The notes under the pieces were generated by a model. The model saw nothing but the letters and a program-made list of their open reading frames with translations, ran no database searches and was not told where the DNA came from. DNA of 64,000 nt from positions 4,278,001 through 4,342,000 of the forward strand of contig OY762824.1 in NCBI GenBank assembly GCA_963666465.1, given 5' to 3'. Position 1 is the stretch's first letter. Each line of letters starts with the position of its first letter. The position numbers and the translations under genes are program-made. Source of the stretch: VXYL01 sp963666465 (lineage in GTDB: Bacteria > Pseudomonadota > Gammaproteobacteria > Pseudomonadales > Azotimanducaceae). Of the stretch, positions 35,220 to 44,029 are shown one piece after another.

Positions 35220-36338
35220 TCAACCCTCCTCCAGCAACGCAAGGAAGGTCGCCAGGTTCTGGTAGTCGGCGGAACCTGCCTCGATCTGCACGCCGCCGCC
35301 GTGTCCGTCGCCGCCGGTGACCTTTGTCAGCACCCTGGCTGCGCCATCGCTGCCTTCCTCGTGCTGGCGGCGGAGAAACTCCCGGAAGGCATTGAGGTTG
35401 TGGCTCAAGTGGTCCGCGTTTGTCGAGGGCACAAAGACGAGGCGCGTGTTGCCCGACAGGCCGCCCTGCACGTGGCAGTTGACGCACTTGGCCTGGATGA
35501 TGGGTGCGGAGATGTGCGTCTGGAAGGCCACCATGGCCACCATGGCTGCGTCGGGCACGTCCGGAGCGGTGCGCTCCTCATCCGCGTCCTCGAATTCGCC
35601 CATCTCCGCGAGCGGGAAGTAGGTGCCCACGGCGTCCGCCGTCACGTGCATGTAGAAGACGCCTGGCTCCACCGAATGGACGATGGCAAAGTTGCCCCGG
35701 TCGCCGCCGCCGTCGGCAGACTCCAGGATGGTGTCCGTGCTGTCGCGCAGCTCGCCCATGGTGTTGGTGGGGCCCTGCGTGGAGACGCGCAGCTGGCCCG
35801 CATGCTCGACCTCCACTCGGAACACGTCGCGGTCCGTGGCCGGTTCGATGCGCGCGGTGGACTTGACGCCGAGGGGCAGCACGGAGGAGTTGCCGGAGGT
35901 GTCGCCGTGGTCGTCCTCGCGGACGATGTAGGCCGTGATCTTGTGCTCGCCAGTGTCCCCGACATCGCTCGACACGCGCACGTAGTACACGCCGCCATCC
36001 AGGGTTTGCCGGAGGCGGAAGTTGAAGTTTGCGCCGCTGTCGTCGTCTTCGCTGATGACGACGCCTTCGCTGTCGAGCAACTCCGCCACGGTGTCGAGCT
36101 GGCCGCTGCCGCGCACATCGACGTTCGCCCGACCTTGGAGGTCGATTCGGAACACGTCGGTGTCGCCGGCGTCGAGGTCGGCGGTGAGGGTGACGCCATA
36201 GGTGAGCCGGGTGGAGGAGAGGAGGGTGTCGCCGTGGTCGTCGCCGGCGGCGGCCGTGACCGGAAGGAGCGCCATGACGGCCAAGGCGGCGGCCGGAAGG
36301 AGTGATCTGGTGCCGAGCATGTCCCGTTTCCCTGCCAT
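35220..36338 (-). CDS. secreted PPC-domain protein with CxxCH site
   Basis: 372 residues. A signal peptide ends near VTAAAGDDHG. Two bacterial pre-peptidase C-terminal (PPC)-like beta domains follow: GDTDVFRIDLQGRANVDVRG with GGVYYVRVSSDVGDTGEHKI, and TDRDVFRVEVEHAGQLRVST with GVFYMHVTADAVG. The C-terminal third carries KCVNCH, a single c-type heme attachment site, within APIIQAKCVNCHVQGG. This pattern resembles secreted proteins with PSCyt-like domains. Envelope electron transfer or sensing is possible. Substrate unknown. Confidence 0.8.
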   Translation of the reverse strand: MAGKRDMLGTRSLLPAAALAVMALLPVTAAAGDDHGDTLLSSTRLTYGVTLTADLDAGDTDVFRIDLQGRANVDVRGSGQLDTVAELLDSEGVVISEDDDSGANFNFRLRQTLDGGVYYVRVSSDVGDTGEHKITAYIVREDDHGDTSGNSSVLPLGVKSTARIEPATDRDVFRVEVEHAGQLRVSTQGPTNTMGELRDSTDTILESADGGGDRGNFAIVHSVEPGVFYMHVTADAVGTYFPLAEMGEFEDADEERTAPDVPDAAMVAMVAFQTHISAPIIQAKCVNCHVQGGLSGNTRLVFVPSTNADHLSHNLNAFREFLRRQHEEGSDGAARVLTKVTGGDGHGGGVQIEAGSADYQNLATFLALLEEG

Positions 36339-36463
36339 CGAGTGTCAGATTCGCAGAATAGCGAACAATGGCCCGCCCTGGGTGGGACTGGGACTGCATC
36401 GGGGCAAAAGCTGCCGCTTTCGCTGCTACGATTCGCCGGCGAGATCAACCTTGGAGGCAACAA

Positions 36464-36943
36464 GTGAACGTACCGATCAAATACGGCCTGATTCTCGGCG
36501 TGGCGGCTGCCGCCATCAGCTTCATCACCATGGCGATGGGCCCGCAAATGAGCGTGATGGCAATGCTGTTCCCGCTGGTGGCCACGGTGGTCACCATCGT
36601 GGTCGTCTTCCTGGCCTTGCGCGAAACCGCAGCGGAGGCCACTTGGCCGGGGCAGCTGCTGAACAGCCTCATCCTCGGCGCAGTGGCCTCGGTGATCGTG
36701 TTCGTGGTGAACTGGCTGAGCCTGGCCGTGGTGTTCCCGAACTACCTCGCCGAGAGCGCAGCGGCGGCGGAACATGCGCTGGCAAACGCGGGGCTTGCGC
36801 CGAACCTGATCGAGGAGCAGGTGCAGGGTTTGGAGGATGCCACCGCGCTTGGTCAGGCTTTCGCCGGAGTGATCGGCACGATGGTCACCACCCTGATCGC
36901 CGGCGCGATCATCGGCATCTTCAAGCGGGAGTCACGGACCTAG
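36464..36943 (+). CDS. DUF4199-like membrane protein
   Basis: A 159-residue inner-membrane protein from GTG 36464, with GGAGG 7 nt upstream. Four hydrophobic segments: YGLILGVAAAAISFITMAMG, MLFPLVATVVTIVVVFLALR, LILGAVASVIVFVVNWLSLA, and GVIGTMVTTLIAGAIIGIF, the last followed by KRES. Layout and size fit DUF4199; function unknown. The A3 palindromic repeat begins directly after the stop. Confidence 0.75.
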   Translation: MNVPIKYGLILGVAAAAISFITMAMGPQMSVMAMLFPLVATVVTIVVVFLALRETAAEATWPGQLLNSLILGAVASVIVFVVNWLSLAVVFPNYLAESAAAAEHALANAGLAPNLIEEQVQGLEDATALGQAFAGVIGTMVTTLIAGAIIGIFKRESRT

Positions 36944-37110
36944 CGCCACAAGAACCGTTGCCTTTCGGCAACGCTTCCTGCCCCAGCCCAAGCCGTCCTG
37001 TCACCCTGTCGGCATTCGGCCAGCCTGCGCCGTCCGAAGTCCGACAGGCTGCCAGCGCGCCCTTGCGGGCGCGTCGGCAGTTCGCTTCCGAACTGCTTGG
37101 CCTTCGGGCT
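36944..37110. repeat. A-type palindromic repeat, copy A3 (inverted) with hairpin module
   Basis: 36944-37055 is the reverse complement of the A core, including CGTTGCC-TTTC-GGCAACG. 37056-37110 is the GC-rich module also present beside A2, in the same orientation as there. It immediately follows the DUF4199 stop codon and may serve as its transcription end. Confidence 0.8.
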
Positions 37111-37211
37111 AGGGCTGGGCCTTTGGCGGGATTTGGCGGTGCGGCCTGCCTTCGCTCAAAGAAGAAGCCGGGGACGGCTTTCTTCGGAGGGGGGCCGCCG
37201 ATGGACTTTGA

Positions 37212-37841
37212 TCAGCGGCTCCGGAACGCCCTATGAACCTCAAGCAGTCCCTCCTGCACCACGAAATCGACGATCCGGTCGAGTCCGTCGCCGGCCTTCA
37301 GGTTGGTGAACACCCACGGGGCCTGGCCGCGCATTCGCTGGGTGTCGGCTTGCATCCGGCCCAAGCTTGCGCCGACATGGGGGGCCAGGTCGGTCTTGTT
37401 GATGACCAGGAGGTCAGAGCGGGTGATGCCGGGGCCGCCCTTGCGGGGGATCTTCTCGCCGCCGGCGACGTCGATGACGTATATGGCGAGGTCCACCAGT
37501 TCCGGGCTGAAGGTGGCGGCCAGATTGTCGCCGCCGCTTTCGATGACCACTAGATCCAGCTCCGGGAACCGTTCCACGAGGTCGTCGATGGCGGCGATGT
37601 TCATGGAAGGATCCTCCCGGATCGCGGTGTGCGGGCAGCCGCCGGTTTCGACGCCGACGATGCGTTCCTCCGGCAGTGCCTGGGAACGCAGGAGGATGTC
37701 GGCGTCCTCTTGGGTATAGATGTCGTTGGTGACGACCGCCATCTCGAATCGCCCGGCCAGACTGCGGCACAGCGACTCCACCAGCGTCGTCTTGCCGGCA
37801 CCGACAGGGCCGCCGATGCCCAGGCGCAATGCCTGTTTCAT
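37212..37841 (-). CDS. ureG: urease accessory GTPase UreG
   Basis: GTPase that helps deliver nickel to the urease active site. 209 residues, full length. P-loop GIGGPVGAGKTTLVESL, then AVVTNDIYTQEDADIL, the nickel-binding Cys-Pro-His in VETGGCPHTAIREDPSMN, and VVIESGGDNLAATFSPELVD; GTP-specificity motif VINKTDLAP. Intact, although the urease structural genes are absent here: just upstream are only fragments of ureF and urtB. It may be non-functional leftover or serve another nickel enzyme. Confidence 0.96.
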   Translation of the reverse strand: MKQALRLGIGGPVGAGKTTLVESLCRSLAGRFEMAVVTNDIYTQEDADILLRSQALPEERIVGVETGGCPHTAIREDPSMNIAAIDDLVERFPELDLVVIESGGDNLAATFSPELVDLAIYVIDVAGGEKIPRKGGPGITRSDLLVINKTDLAPHVGASLGRMQADTQRMRGQAPWVFTNLKAGDGLDRIVDFVVQEGLLEVHRAFRSR

Positions 37842-37868
37842 GTGCTCCTCCCGCTCGCTTCCACAACC

Positions 37869-37955
37869 TCAGGAACGATACAGCCGCGCCGGCTGTGTCT
37901 CGTGCCAGGCGCCCGCCAGCGCCAGATACGGCGCGCTGCGGCCGATGTCGCATCC
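37869..37955 (-). pseudogene. ureF, C-terminal fragment
   Basis: About 28 codons before a TGA at 37869 read ...PYLALAGAWHETQPARLYRS. The HETQ-x2-RL-x-RS ending is characteristic of UreF. It lies 28 bp before ureG, the normal ureF-ureG position. All of ureF upstream of this fragment is missing and the sequence joins directly to a urtB fragment in another frame. Confidence 0.82.
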
Positions 37956-38352
37956 CGGCAATCAACCCGCGCAGATGCCGCCGAAGCTGGTTGTTGACGG
38001 TGATCTTGCGCACGCCGCGGCGGCCCGTCTCGCCAAGCGCCTCGCCGGTTGCAGCCTCGGCGATCCGATAGCCCCCATCGATGGCCTCGGCCAGCACGAT
38101 CCTCTCTTCGCCACGCCGCTCTCGGTACAGGTCGCCGTTGAGGAGAGCGCCCAGCACCAGCAAGGCTCGCGGATGCGCCGACGCCGCGATCGCCTCGGCG
38201 GCGGCAGCCTTGTCATCGAAGCTCCGCGTATTGAGCGCCGCCAGGGAGCCCGCGAACGCCACGTCCGCGTCGGTCGGCGCCGCCCCTTCGACAGGCAGGA
38301 ACGCCATCCCCAAGGCCGTCGGCAGGAGCAAGCGAGCGATGTTTCCGGCCAT
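37956..38352 (-). pseudogene. urtB, N-terminal fragment
   Basis: From ATG 38352 (MAGNIARLLLPTALGMAFLP) this encodes a signal sequence and the periplasmic N-terminal domain of the urea ABC-transporter permease UrtB: AEAIAASAHPRALLVLGALL, GYRIAEAATGEALGE and KITVNNQLRRHLRGLIA. All membrane segments are gone. After the junction near 37955 the frame runs into ureF and ureG sequence out of frame. This suggests a deletion between urtB and ureF. Confidence 0.82.
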
Positions 38353-38576
38353 GGCGGACAAGCTAGGAAGGCCTTGTTGCGGCGGAGTGCACGCACAAGC
38401 ATAAACCGGCGAAGGACGCTCCAATGGAGGGGAGGGGGGCCCTGCCTCCCTCCAGAGCAGGTGGCCTCGCTCCGGAATCACCCGCCAACGCCAACTCGAT
38501 CAGACCTGCAAGACCGTGCGATAACATCGCGCCCGTGTTGTCGCCGGAGGGAAAGGGATCATGTGGCGCAAGGGGG

Positions 38577-39553
38577 ATGGGGATCGCGTTTGCGGTTGGG
38601 GTGAGCCTTCTGGCCCCAGCCGAAGAAACCACCAGCGAGGTCACCACCGAACCCCCTCCCATCGGCGCCTTCACCGACGAATCCGAATTCGGCTTCGTCT
38701 CCATCTCCCCGGACGGCAAGCACCTCGCAGTTCATGCGGGTCGATGGCGTCGGCCGCTTCCTGGTGCTCACCTATCCGGACCGTGAACCGGTCGTCAACT
38801 GCAACCTTGGCGAACGCCAGCAAGTCGGCAGCATGATCTGGCTCTCGGACACTCGGGTGCTGATCTCGCCGCAGCGAGGAGAACACCCACGAGATCGTCA
38901 TCCGCCACCCCAAGGTGACGTGTCGAACCTGATGACCGACTTCAATGGCCACGCCATGCCGCGCGCTTCGACCACCACTACCCCGCGTTCCAATACCTCG
39001 ACAAGAACCACCCCTTGCCGCGCAACACGCCGCGATCAGCAAGGCGTACCCGGAAGACACCGTGCAGTTCCTGGGCACCACGCGCGTCCTGGGCACCACG
39101 CGCGACCATCGCCTCACGGTCGCGCGGATATCCGGCGACCGCCGCCCCGGCGACTACACTCTCGTCAACCTCGAAACCCGCAAGGTGGAGCTGCTCGCAC
39201 AAACCCGCCCCGAACTCACCCGCGAGATGCTCGCGCCCGTGAGTCCGGTGGAAGTGCAAGTGCGCGACGGCACGATCTATGGCCATGTCACGAGCCCGGA
39301 ACGCTCGCCGGTGAATCTCGCCCAACGCATCAAGGCCCAGGTTCTGCTCATGCAAGGCGGCGACCGCCGCGCCCCGGCGGAACACGCTCGCAGGATGCGC
39401 GCCGCGCTCGAAGAAGCCGGCAACCCGGCCGAGTGGCTCTACGACGTCCGTCAGGGACACGGCGCAGCCGGCAACGAACCCAGGCGCGAGATGTGTCAGC
39501 GCGTGCTCGACTGCCTCGCAAAGAACACCGCCAAACGCGTCGACACCACGTGA
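38577..39553 (+). pseudogene. S9 prolyl oligopeptidase family, deleted and frameshifted
   Basis: Fragments of a secreted S9 peptidase in order: signal-like start MGIAFAVGVSLLAPAEE, TDESEFGFVSISPDGKHLA, then in another frame GRFLVLTYPDREPVVNCNLG, DYTLVNLETRKVELLAQTRP, and the C-terminal SPVNLAQRIKAQVLLMQGGD with WLYDVRQGHGAAGNE, which contains the catalytic His. The nucleophile GxSxGG region is missing. Only about half of the usual 650 residues remain. An in-frame 18-bp tandem duplication (39071-39106) gives LGTTRVLGTTR. Its stop overlaps the HAD gene start by GTGA. Confidence 0.82.
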
Positions 39554-40155
39554 AGGCCCTCCTTTACGACATGGGCGGCGTGCTGGTGCGCACCGACCAC
39601 GAGGCCGTGTTCCGCCATTGGTCGAGCGCCGCCGGCGAGCCCATCGCCAATCTCCGCCGCCGCTGGCGCGCCGGCGATGCTTATCGCGCCTTTGAAGTGG
39701 GCAGCATCGACTTCGAGGATTTCACCGCCAGCCTCTCGCGCCAGCTCGAAATCACCCTTTCGCCGGACGACTGGCGAAGCGGCTGGAACCAACTCCTGGC
39801 CGGCACCTTCGACGACGTTCTTGCCCAGGCGGACCGCATCGGCGATTCGCTACCGCAGTGCATTTTCACCAACACCAACCCCGTCCACGAGGCCCGCTGG
39901 CGCACGCTTTACGGCCACCGCCTCACCACCTTCCGCCACATCTACGTCTCCTCCACCATCGGCCTGCGCAAACCCAACGCCGACGCCTACCGCCACGTCG
40001 CCACCGACATGGGCTTCCCCTGCGAAGAGATCACCTTCCTGGACGACAACACCGAGAACATCGCCGGCGCCAAGGCAGTAGGAATGCAAGCGGTTCACGT
40101 AACCCACCCGACCATCGCCGAACGCTTCCTCGCCTCGGTGCCTGGCGAGCCCTAG
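39550..40155 (+). CDS. HAD-family hydrolase
   Basis: Haloacid-dehalogenase-superfamily hydrolase of 201 residues from GTG 39550. Motif I LYDMGGVL (nucleophile Asp), motif II FTNTN, motif III Lys in GLRKPNADAY, motif IV FLDDNTENI. The alpha-helical cap follows motif I, as in subfamily I epoxide hydrolase/phosphatase-like members. Probably a small-molecule phosphatase. Coupled by a GTGA overlap to the S9 peptidase remnant. Confidence 0.9.
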   Translation: MKALLYDMGGVLVRTDHEAVFRHWSSAAGEPIANLRRRWRAGDAYRAFEVGSIDFEDFTASLSRQLEITLSPDDWRSGWNQLLAGTFDDVLAQADRIGDSLPQCIFTNTNPVHEARWRTLYGHRLTTFRHIYVSSTIGLRKPNADAYRHVATDMGFPCEEITFLDDNTENIAGAKAVGMQAVHVTHPTIAERFLASVPGEP

Positions 40156-40410
40156 CGCCGCTTCGCGGCACTTGGCGGTCTGGACCAGTCAAGGGTGCGA
40201 GCAAGGTTCCTGTTGAAGGCACGGTAAGGCGAGCTGGGACGGCCGGTCCACCAGAATACGGCCACGCCGACGTATCGTCGGCGCGCTCGGCCGGCCTTCC
40301 AGAACTCTCGGGTGCGCGACAGCCAGCCGCCCTTCACGCTGAGTGCGTGTGTGCGATGGTATGCTGCGCTCGCCGTGGACGGATTCGGAAAAGCGAACAA
40401 GGAGAAGGAC

Positions 40411-40763
40411 GTGAGCGTATCCAGAATCAAACTTCGAGTGATCGGTGTTTTGGCGGTTGTCTGCGCGGTCGCTGCGGGGCACTCATTGGCCAGCGTGATC
40501 GACGACGAGCGAAACCGCCGGACGTTCGGAACGTTGTTGTCGCTGACAGGACTGACTCGACCGCGGTTTCACCGTTTGAGTCAGGTGCGCTGGACAATCT
40601 GGCTTTGCGTAGTCACCAGGCCATGGTGAAACATGGACTTGTGGAGCCGGAATCTTACGCTCCGTCGTCGTGCAGTGGGAAACCGTGCACTATCAGCGCG
40701 GATTGTGCAATTGGATGCAGTTGCACATACATCGCCAATCAGGGTGGCGGCAAATGCGGCTAG
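40411..40763 (+). pseudogene. secreted cystine-knot-like peptide precursor, one frameshift
   Basis: From GTG 40411, preceded by AAGGAGAAGGA, the first frame gives a signal peptide (SRIKLRVIGVLAVVCAVAAG). After about 40540 coding-like sequence continues in another frame: a propeptide (ESGALDNLALRSHQAMVKHG) and a C-terminal domain of about 32 residues with six Cys in the pattern C-x4-C-x5-C-x3-C-x1-C-x10-C, ending in Gly at TAG 40763. This is an inhibitor-cystine-knot spacing; the x5-x3-x1 loops match squash trypsin inhibitors. CSGKPC and DCAIGCSC are the core. The break could be mutation, sequence error or recoding. Two FtsX-type permease genes follow. Confidence 0.6.
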
Positions 40764-40835
40764 CGTCTGCCTGACCCGAACGGGAGGGGCAGGTCAGGTC
40801 GGCGCGAAGTCGCATGACTTGGCCGGCCTTCACCC

Positions 40836-41855
40836 TTGGGTTCTCTATGGCTCGTGTGGACCGGTCTCGCGCGGGAGCCATTGCGCGTCGCGTTGACGAC
40901 GGGCAGCGTGGCGATCGCGTTCGCGCTGCTATGGCTCCTCAAGGGCGTTGACGCCGGCCTCGAACGCCAGATCAACTCGATCCCGAGCAATAGACTCCAC
41001 GTCACGAGCCGCACAGGGCTGGGCGGCCAACTCCCTCTGGCCAGCCTGTACGCGCTGGATGACGTGCCAGGCGTCTCGCACGTCAGCCCCCTGGGCTACC
41101 AGAACGCCAGGCATGGCGGGTCGTCCCGGGAGCATGTGGTGTCCCTCATCGCGGTGGACATCGAGCCGTATCTGTCGGTGGCGTGGGACCTTCGCATCGA
41201 GCCGGACACCGTGCGCGCGTTCCTCGACACGCCGGGCGCGGCGATTGCGGGCGCCGACCTCTCCGAACGCTTCGGCTGGAACCCCGGCGACCGGGTCGTG
41301 GTTGACCCTGTGGTCGCGCCAGGCGAGGGATGGTCCTTCGAACTGGTTGGAACGTGGGACGCCGGCTCGTCTTCCGGGGAGTCCAACTGGCTGCTGGTGT
41401 CGTTCGCTCACGTGGATCAGTCATTGCCGGAAGGGATGCAGGGGCTTGTCGACGCGTTTGCGGTCCTCGTGGACGATTCGAGCTCTGTGGACGCCGTCGG
41501 GGCGTCGTTGTTCGCCATCCTGTTCTGCACCGCCGGTGTGATGGCACAGTCCGCACGCGACCGCCACCACGAGTTCGCGCTGATGAAGTCGCTTGGTTTC
41601 GGCAACGGCACGCTGGTGCTTGGCATCTTCGGCGAGAGTGCGTCGATCTGTGGCGTCGGCGCGTTGATCGCGTTGGTTCCTGCGGCGCTGGTCGATGCCG
41701 GGGAGCTGCTCGGGCGATACGGCGCCGTGGTTTATCCCCCGCCGCCGACGTTGTACCCGTTCGGCTTCGGCCTCGCGATGCTGCTCGCCGCCGTCAGTGC
41801 CTGCCTTCCGGCGTGGCGGGTCGCTCTCCTTTCGCCGGCCGAAGTGGCGCGATGA
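40836..41855 (+). CDS. FtsX/MacB-type ABC transporter permease, first
   Basis: 339 residues from a TTG (GSLWLVWTGLAREPLRVALT), the standard N-terminal membrane helix and cytosolic start of MacB/LolC-like permeases. A periplasmic domain follows, then helices ILFCTAGVMA, ICGVGALIALVPAALVDAGE and FGFGLAMLLAAVSACLPAWR, ending with the family motif LLSPAEVAR. The conserved MAQSARDRHHEFALMKSLGF loop is present. About 40 residues preceding it, normally holding part of the second helix, seem deleted (VLVDDSSSVDAVGASLFAIL), so function is doubtful. Confidence 0.78.
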   Translation: MGSLWLVWTGLAREPLRVALTTGSVAIAFALLWLLKGVDAGLERQINSIPSNRLHVTSRTGLGGQLPLASLYALDDVPGVSHVSPLGYQNARHGGSSREHVVSLIAVDIEPYLSVAWDLRIEPDTVRAFLDTPGAAIAGADLSERFGWNPGDRVVVDPVVAPGEGWSFELVGTWDAGSSSGESNWLLVSFAHVDQSLPEGMQGLVDAFAVLVDDSSSVDAVGASLFAILFCTAGVMAQSARDRHHEFALMKSLGFGNGTLVLGIFGESASICGVGALIALVPAALVDAGELLGRYGAVVYPPPPTLYPFGFGLAMLLAAVSACLPAWRVALLSPAEVAR

Positions 41856-41868
41856 CACGGTTGTGTCG

Positions 41869-43017
41869 ATGCTGATGCGGCTGGCACTGCTCACCGGGAG
41901 CAACCTGCGGGCTGCCGCAAGCCGCCCGGCATCGACGTTGACCCTCGTGCTGGGCGCGGCGGTGGTTGCCGGCGTCACCACCTCGATGGCGTCGCTCGCA
42001 AGGGGCCTGTATCAGCAGTTCGCCGACGCTGGCGCCCCGAACCGCGCGCTGGTGCTGCAGAAGAACGCCGTGGTGATTGAAGGGGGCCTACTGACCCCGG
42101 AGCAGGTGGAGTTCGTCCACCAGGTGGCGGGAGCCATGCAAGCCGCCGGCACCGACAGGATTGCCTATAGCTCGGCGCGGTTGGTCGGCAAGAACGCCGG
42201 CCCCCCGGAACTGGTGCTGGTCCGGGGCATCACGCCGGACGGTGTCCGCATGCGCCCGAACATCCGCGTTACACGCGGCCGCATGTTCGGCCGCGGCCGC
42301 CACGAGGCGGTGTCCGGCGTGAACGCGGCCGCCGTGTTTCGCGACGTCGGCATCGGCGACCGGCTCGCACTGTCCCTTGGCGACGTGGAAATCGTCGGCA
42401 CGTTCGCCACTGGCGACCATCTCGACTCGCTGTTCCTGGTTGATGCGGACGCCCTGTTCGGAAGGCGATCCAACGCAGTCGCCGTTGAGCTCGCCTCGCC
42501 GGAAGCGTTCGACGCCTTCCGGGCGGCGTTGCATGGGCACTCGACGATGGAGTTCGACGTGCGCCGAGAGAGCGAGTACTACGAGGAGCTGGCCATGCAC
42601 CGTAGCGGCGCCCTTCGCGAGATCGGCCTTCTTCTTGGCGCAATCATGGCCATCGGCGGGGTGTTCTGTTCTGCGAACGTCATGGTCGCCACGGTGGCTG
42701 GTCGGCGCTCGGAGATTGCCACGTTGCGCGCCATTGGGTTCCCGTCGGCAACCATCGCGGTGTCGATCCTGATCGAGACACTGGCCATCGTCGCTGCCGG
42801 CGCCGCGTCAGGCGCCGCGACGTCCTGGGCGTTCCTCGACGGCGCATTGGTGCATGAGGGCGGTTCCTTGTCCACTTCGTTCCGTCCCGTCTTCGATGTC
42901 TGGACCTTCGGGCACGGCCTGTCTTGGGTCATCGCCGCCATGGCCGCCGGGGGAGCGTTGGCGATTCGGCTCGCGCTCGCCCGGCCGATCGGCAATGACC
43001 TCGTCGCGGTCAACTGA
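41869..43017 (+). CDS. FtsX/MacB-type ABC transporter permease, second
   Basis: 382 residues, full length for the family. N-terminal helix in PASTLTLVLGAAVVAGVTTS; periplasmic domain with VVIEGGLLTPEQVEFVHQVA and LVRGITPDGVRMRPNI; then three helices around EIGLLLGAIMAIGGVFCSAN, VSILIETLAIVAAGAASGAA and SWVIAAMAAGGALAIRLALA, with the loop TVAGRRSEIATLRAIGFPS. It forms a pair with the preceding permease. The usual third gene, an ATPase, is not adjacent on either side. Confidence 0.85.
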   Translation: MLMRLALLTGSNLRAAASRPASTLTLVLGAAVVAGVTTSMASLARGLYQQFADAGAPNRALVLQKNAVVIEGGLLTPEQVEFVHQVAGAMQAAGTDRIAYSSARLVGKNAGPPELVLVRGITPDGVRMRPNIRVTRGRMFGRGRHEAVSGVNAAAVFRDVGIGDRLALSLGDVEIVGTFATGDHLDSLFLVDADALFGRRSNAVAVELASPEAFDAFRAALHGHSTMEFDVRRESEYYEELAMHRSGALREIGLLLGAIMAIGGVFCSANVMVATVAGRRSEIATLRAIGFPSATIAVSILIETLAIVAAGAASGAATSWAFLDGALVHEGGSLSTSFRPVFDVWTFGHGLSWVIAAMAAGGALAIRLALARPIGNDLVAVN

Positions 43018-43241
43018 CTCGAGTACCGTGAGCGGCTGCGTGTGCGGGGAGACGACGTCCTCGTCGCATCGACCAGACGACTGGGATGCGCTCAGCCTTC
43101 CAGCGAGGGAGGGTTCATTGAAGGGAGGCGAACGCCTTGTGTCTTTCAAGACGCAAGGTGCCTCGGAGCTCGCACCCGGCGCACGGCGTTCCCTCGCGCT
43201 ACGATGCACATTCCCTGTCTGGCCCGCACGGAGTCCCATAG

Positions 43242-43682
43242 CAAGCAACCCTCACGCCCTACCTCGGCTTCCACGACTGCGCCGCCGCCATCCGCTTCTA
43301 CGAGCAGGCGTTCGGCGCCGTCGAGACCGGGGCCCGCTTCACGGATGCCGACGGCCGCATCGGCCATGCCGAAATCAGCATCGGCGGCAACACCGTGTTC
43401 GTCTCGGACGAGTACCCCGGCTTTGATGTCCACAGCCCCAGGTCGCTTGGCGGCACGCATGTGGCCCTGCATCTGCAGGTGGAGGACGCGGATGCCGCCG
43501 CAGCCTGGCTGGTGGCCGCCGGCGCGGAAGTGAAGCGGCCGGTCGAAGCGCAGGCAGACGGCGAGCGCCGGGGCACGTTCCTGGACCCGTTCGGCTATCG
43601 CTGGATGCTCGGCGAGCAGGTGGAGTCGGTCACGCGCGAGGAGCTCGCCACGCGCGTCGAGGGCGACTTCAAGGTGGATTGA
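43242..43682 (+). CDS. VOC-family (glyoxalase-like) protein, start unclear
   Basis: VOC fold of about 147 residues: LTPYLGFHDCAAAIRFYEQA, then HAEISIGGNTVFVSDEYPG, THVALHLQVEDADAAAAWLV and GTFLDPFGYRWMLGEQVE. The C-terminal block is typical of PhnB-like members. An in-frame TAG at 43239 lies just before the conserved start and no ATG, GTG or TTG codon separates them, so the native initiation codon seems lost or changed. The gene may be inactive. Confidence 0.75.
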   Translation, partial: QATLTPYLGFHDCAAAIRFYEQAFGAVETGARFTDADGRIGHAEISIGGNTVFVSDEYPGFDVHSPRSLGGTHVALHLQVEDADAAAAWLVAAGAEVKRPVEAQADGERRGTFLDPFGYRWMLGEQVESVTREELATRVEGDFKVD

Positions 43683-43737
43683 GCCTCCTTCTGTTTTTGC
43701 CTCCCGAAGCCGCCCGACGAAATCTCGGAAGTTGCTC

Positions 43738-43762
43738 TTGCATTCGCTAATCGTTCGCATTT
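43738..43762 (-). promoter_or_regulatory. Fur-box-like site upstream of bfd
   Basis: On the minus strand this 25-bp site contains GCGAACGATTAGCGAATG. It matches the site at 50657-50681 at 22 of 25 positions, including the identical core GAACGATTAGCGA. The 19-bp core aligns with about 10 positions of the Fur consensus. It lies 16-40 bp before the bfd ATG, over the expected promoter. Confidence 0.7.
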
Positions 43763-43777
43763 AGTATCCGCTCTGTC

Positions 43778-43969
43778 ATGTACGTCTGCTTCTGTGCCGG
43801 GGTCAACGAGACCGAGATCCAGCGAGCGATCTCGCAGGGGACCGTGGATGTCAACGCCCTCGCCGACGAGCTCGGCGTTGGCACCGGCTGCGGCTGCTGT
43901 CGGGAGTTCGTGCAGGACATCGTCAACGAACACCAAGCCGAACCGCAGTTCTACAACGCCGCCGGCTGA
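43778..43969 (+). CDS. bfd: bacterioferritin-associated ferredoxin
   Basis: A 63-residue [2Fe-2S] protein: MYVCFCAGVNETEIQRAISQ with CxC at residues 4 and 6, and GTGCGCCREF with CxC-type ligands at about residues 38-41. Bfd reduces ferric iron in bacterioferritin so it can be released under iron starvation. A Fur-like site overlaps its promoter and is shared with the iron ABC binding-protein gene. No bacterioferritin gene is in the window. Confidence 0.92.
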   Translation: MYVCFCAGVNETEIQRAISQGTVDVNALADELGVGTGCGCCREFVQDIVNEHQAEPQFYNAAG

Positions 43970-44029
43970 ATCGAGCAACGCACGCTGCCGCCGGTTGCCA
44001 CGCAACCGAAGCCGGCAGACAATCGCGGC

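Noticed and set aside
37212..38352. A working urease cluster
   Set aside because: Only ureG is complete; ureF and urtB are fragments and no ureABC or ureD is present.
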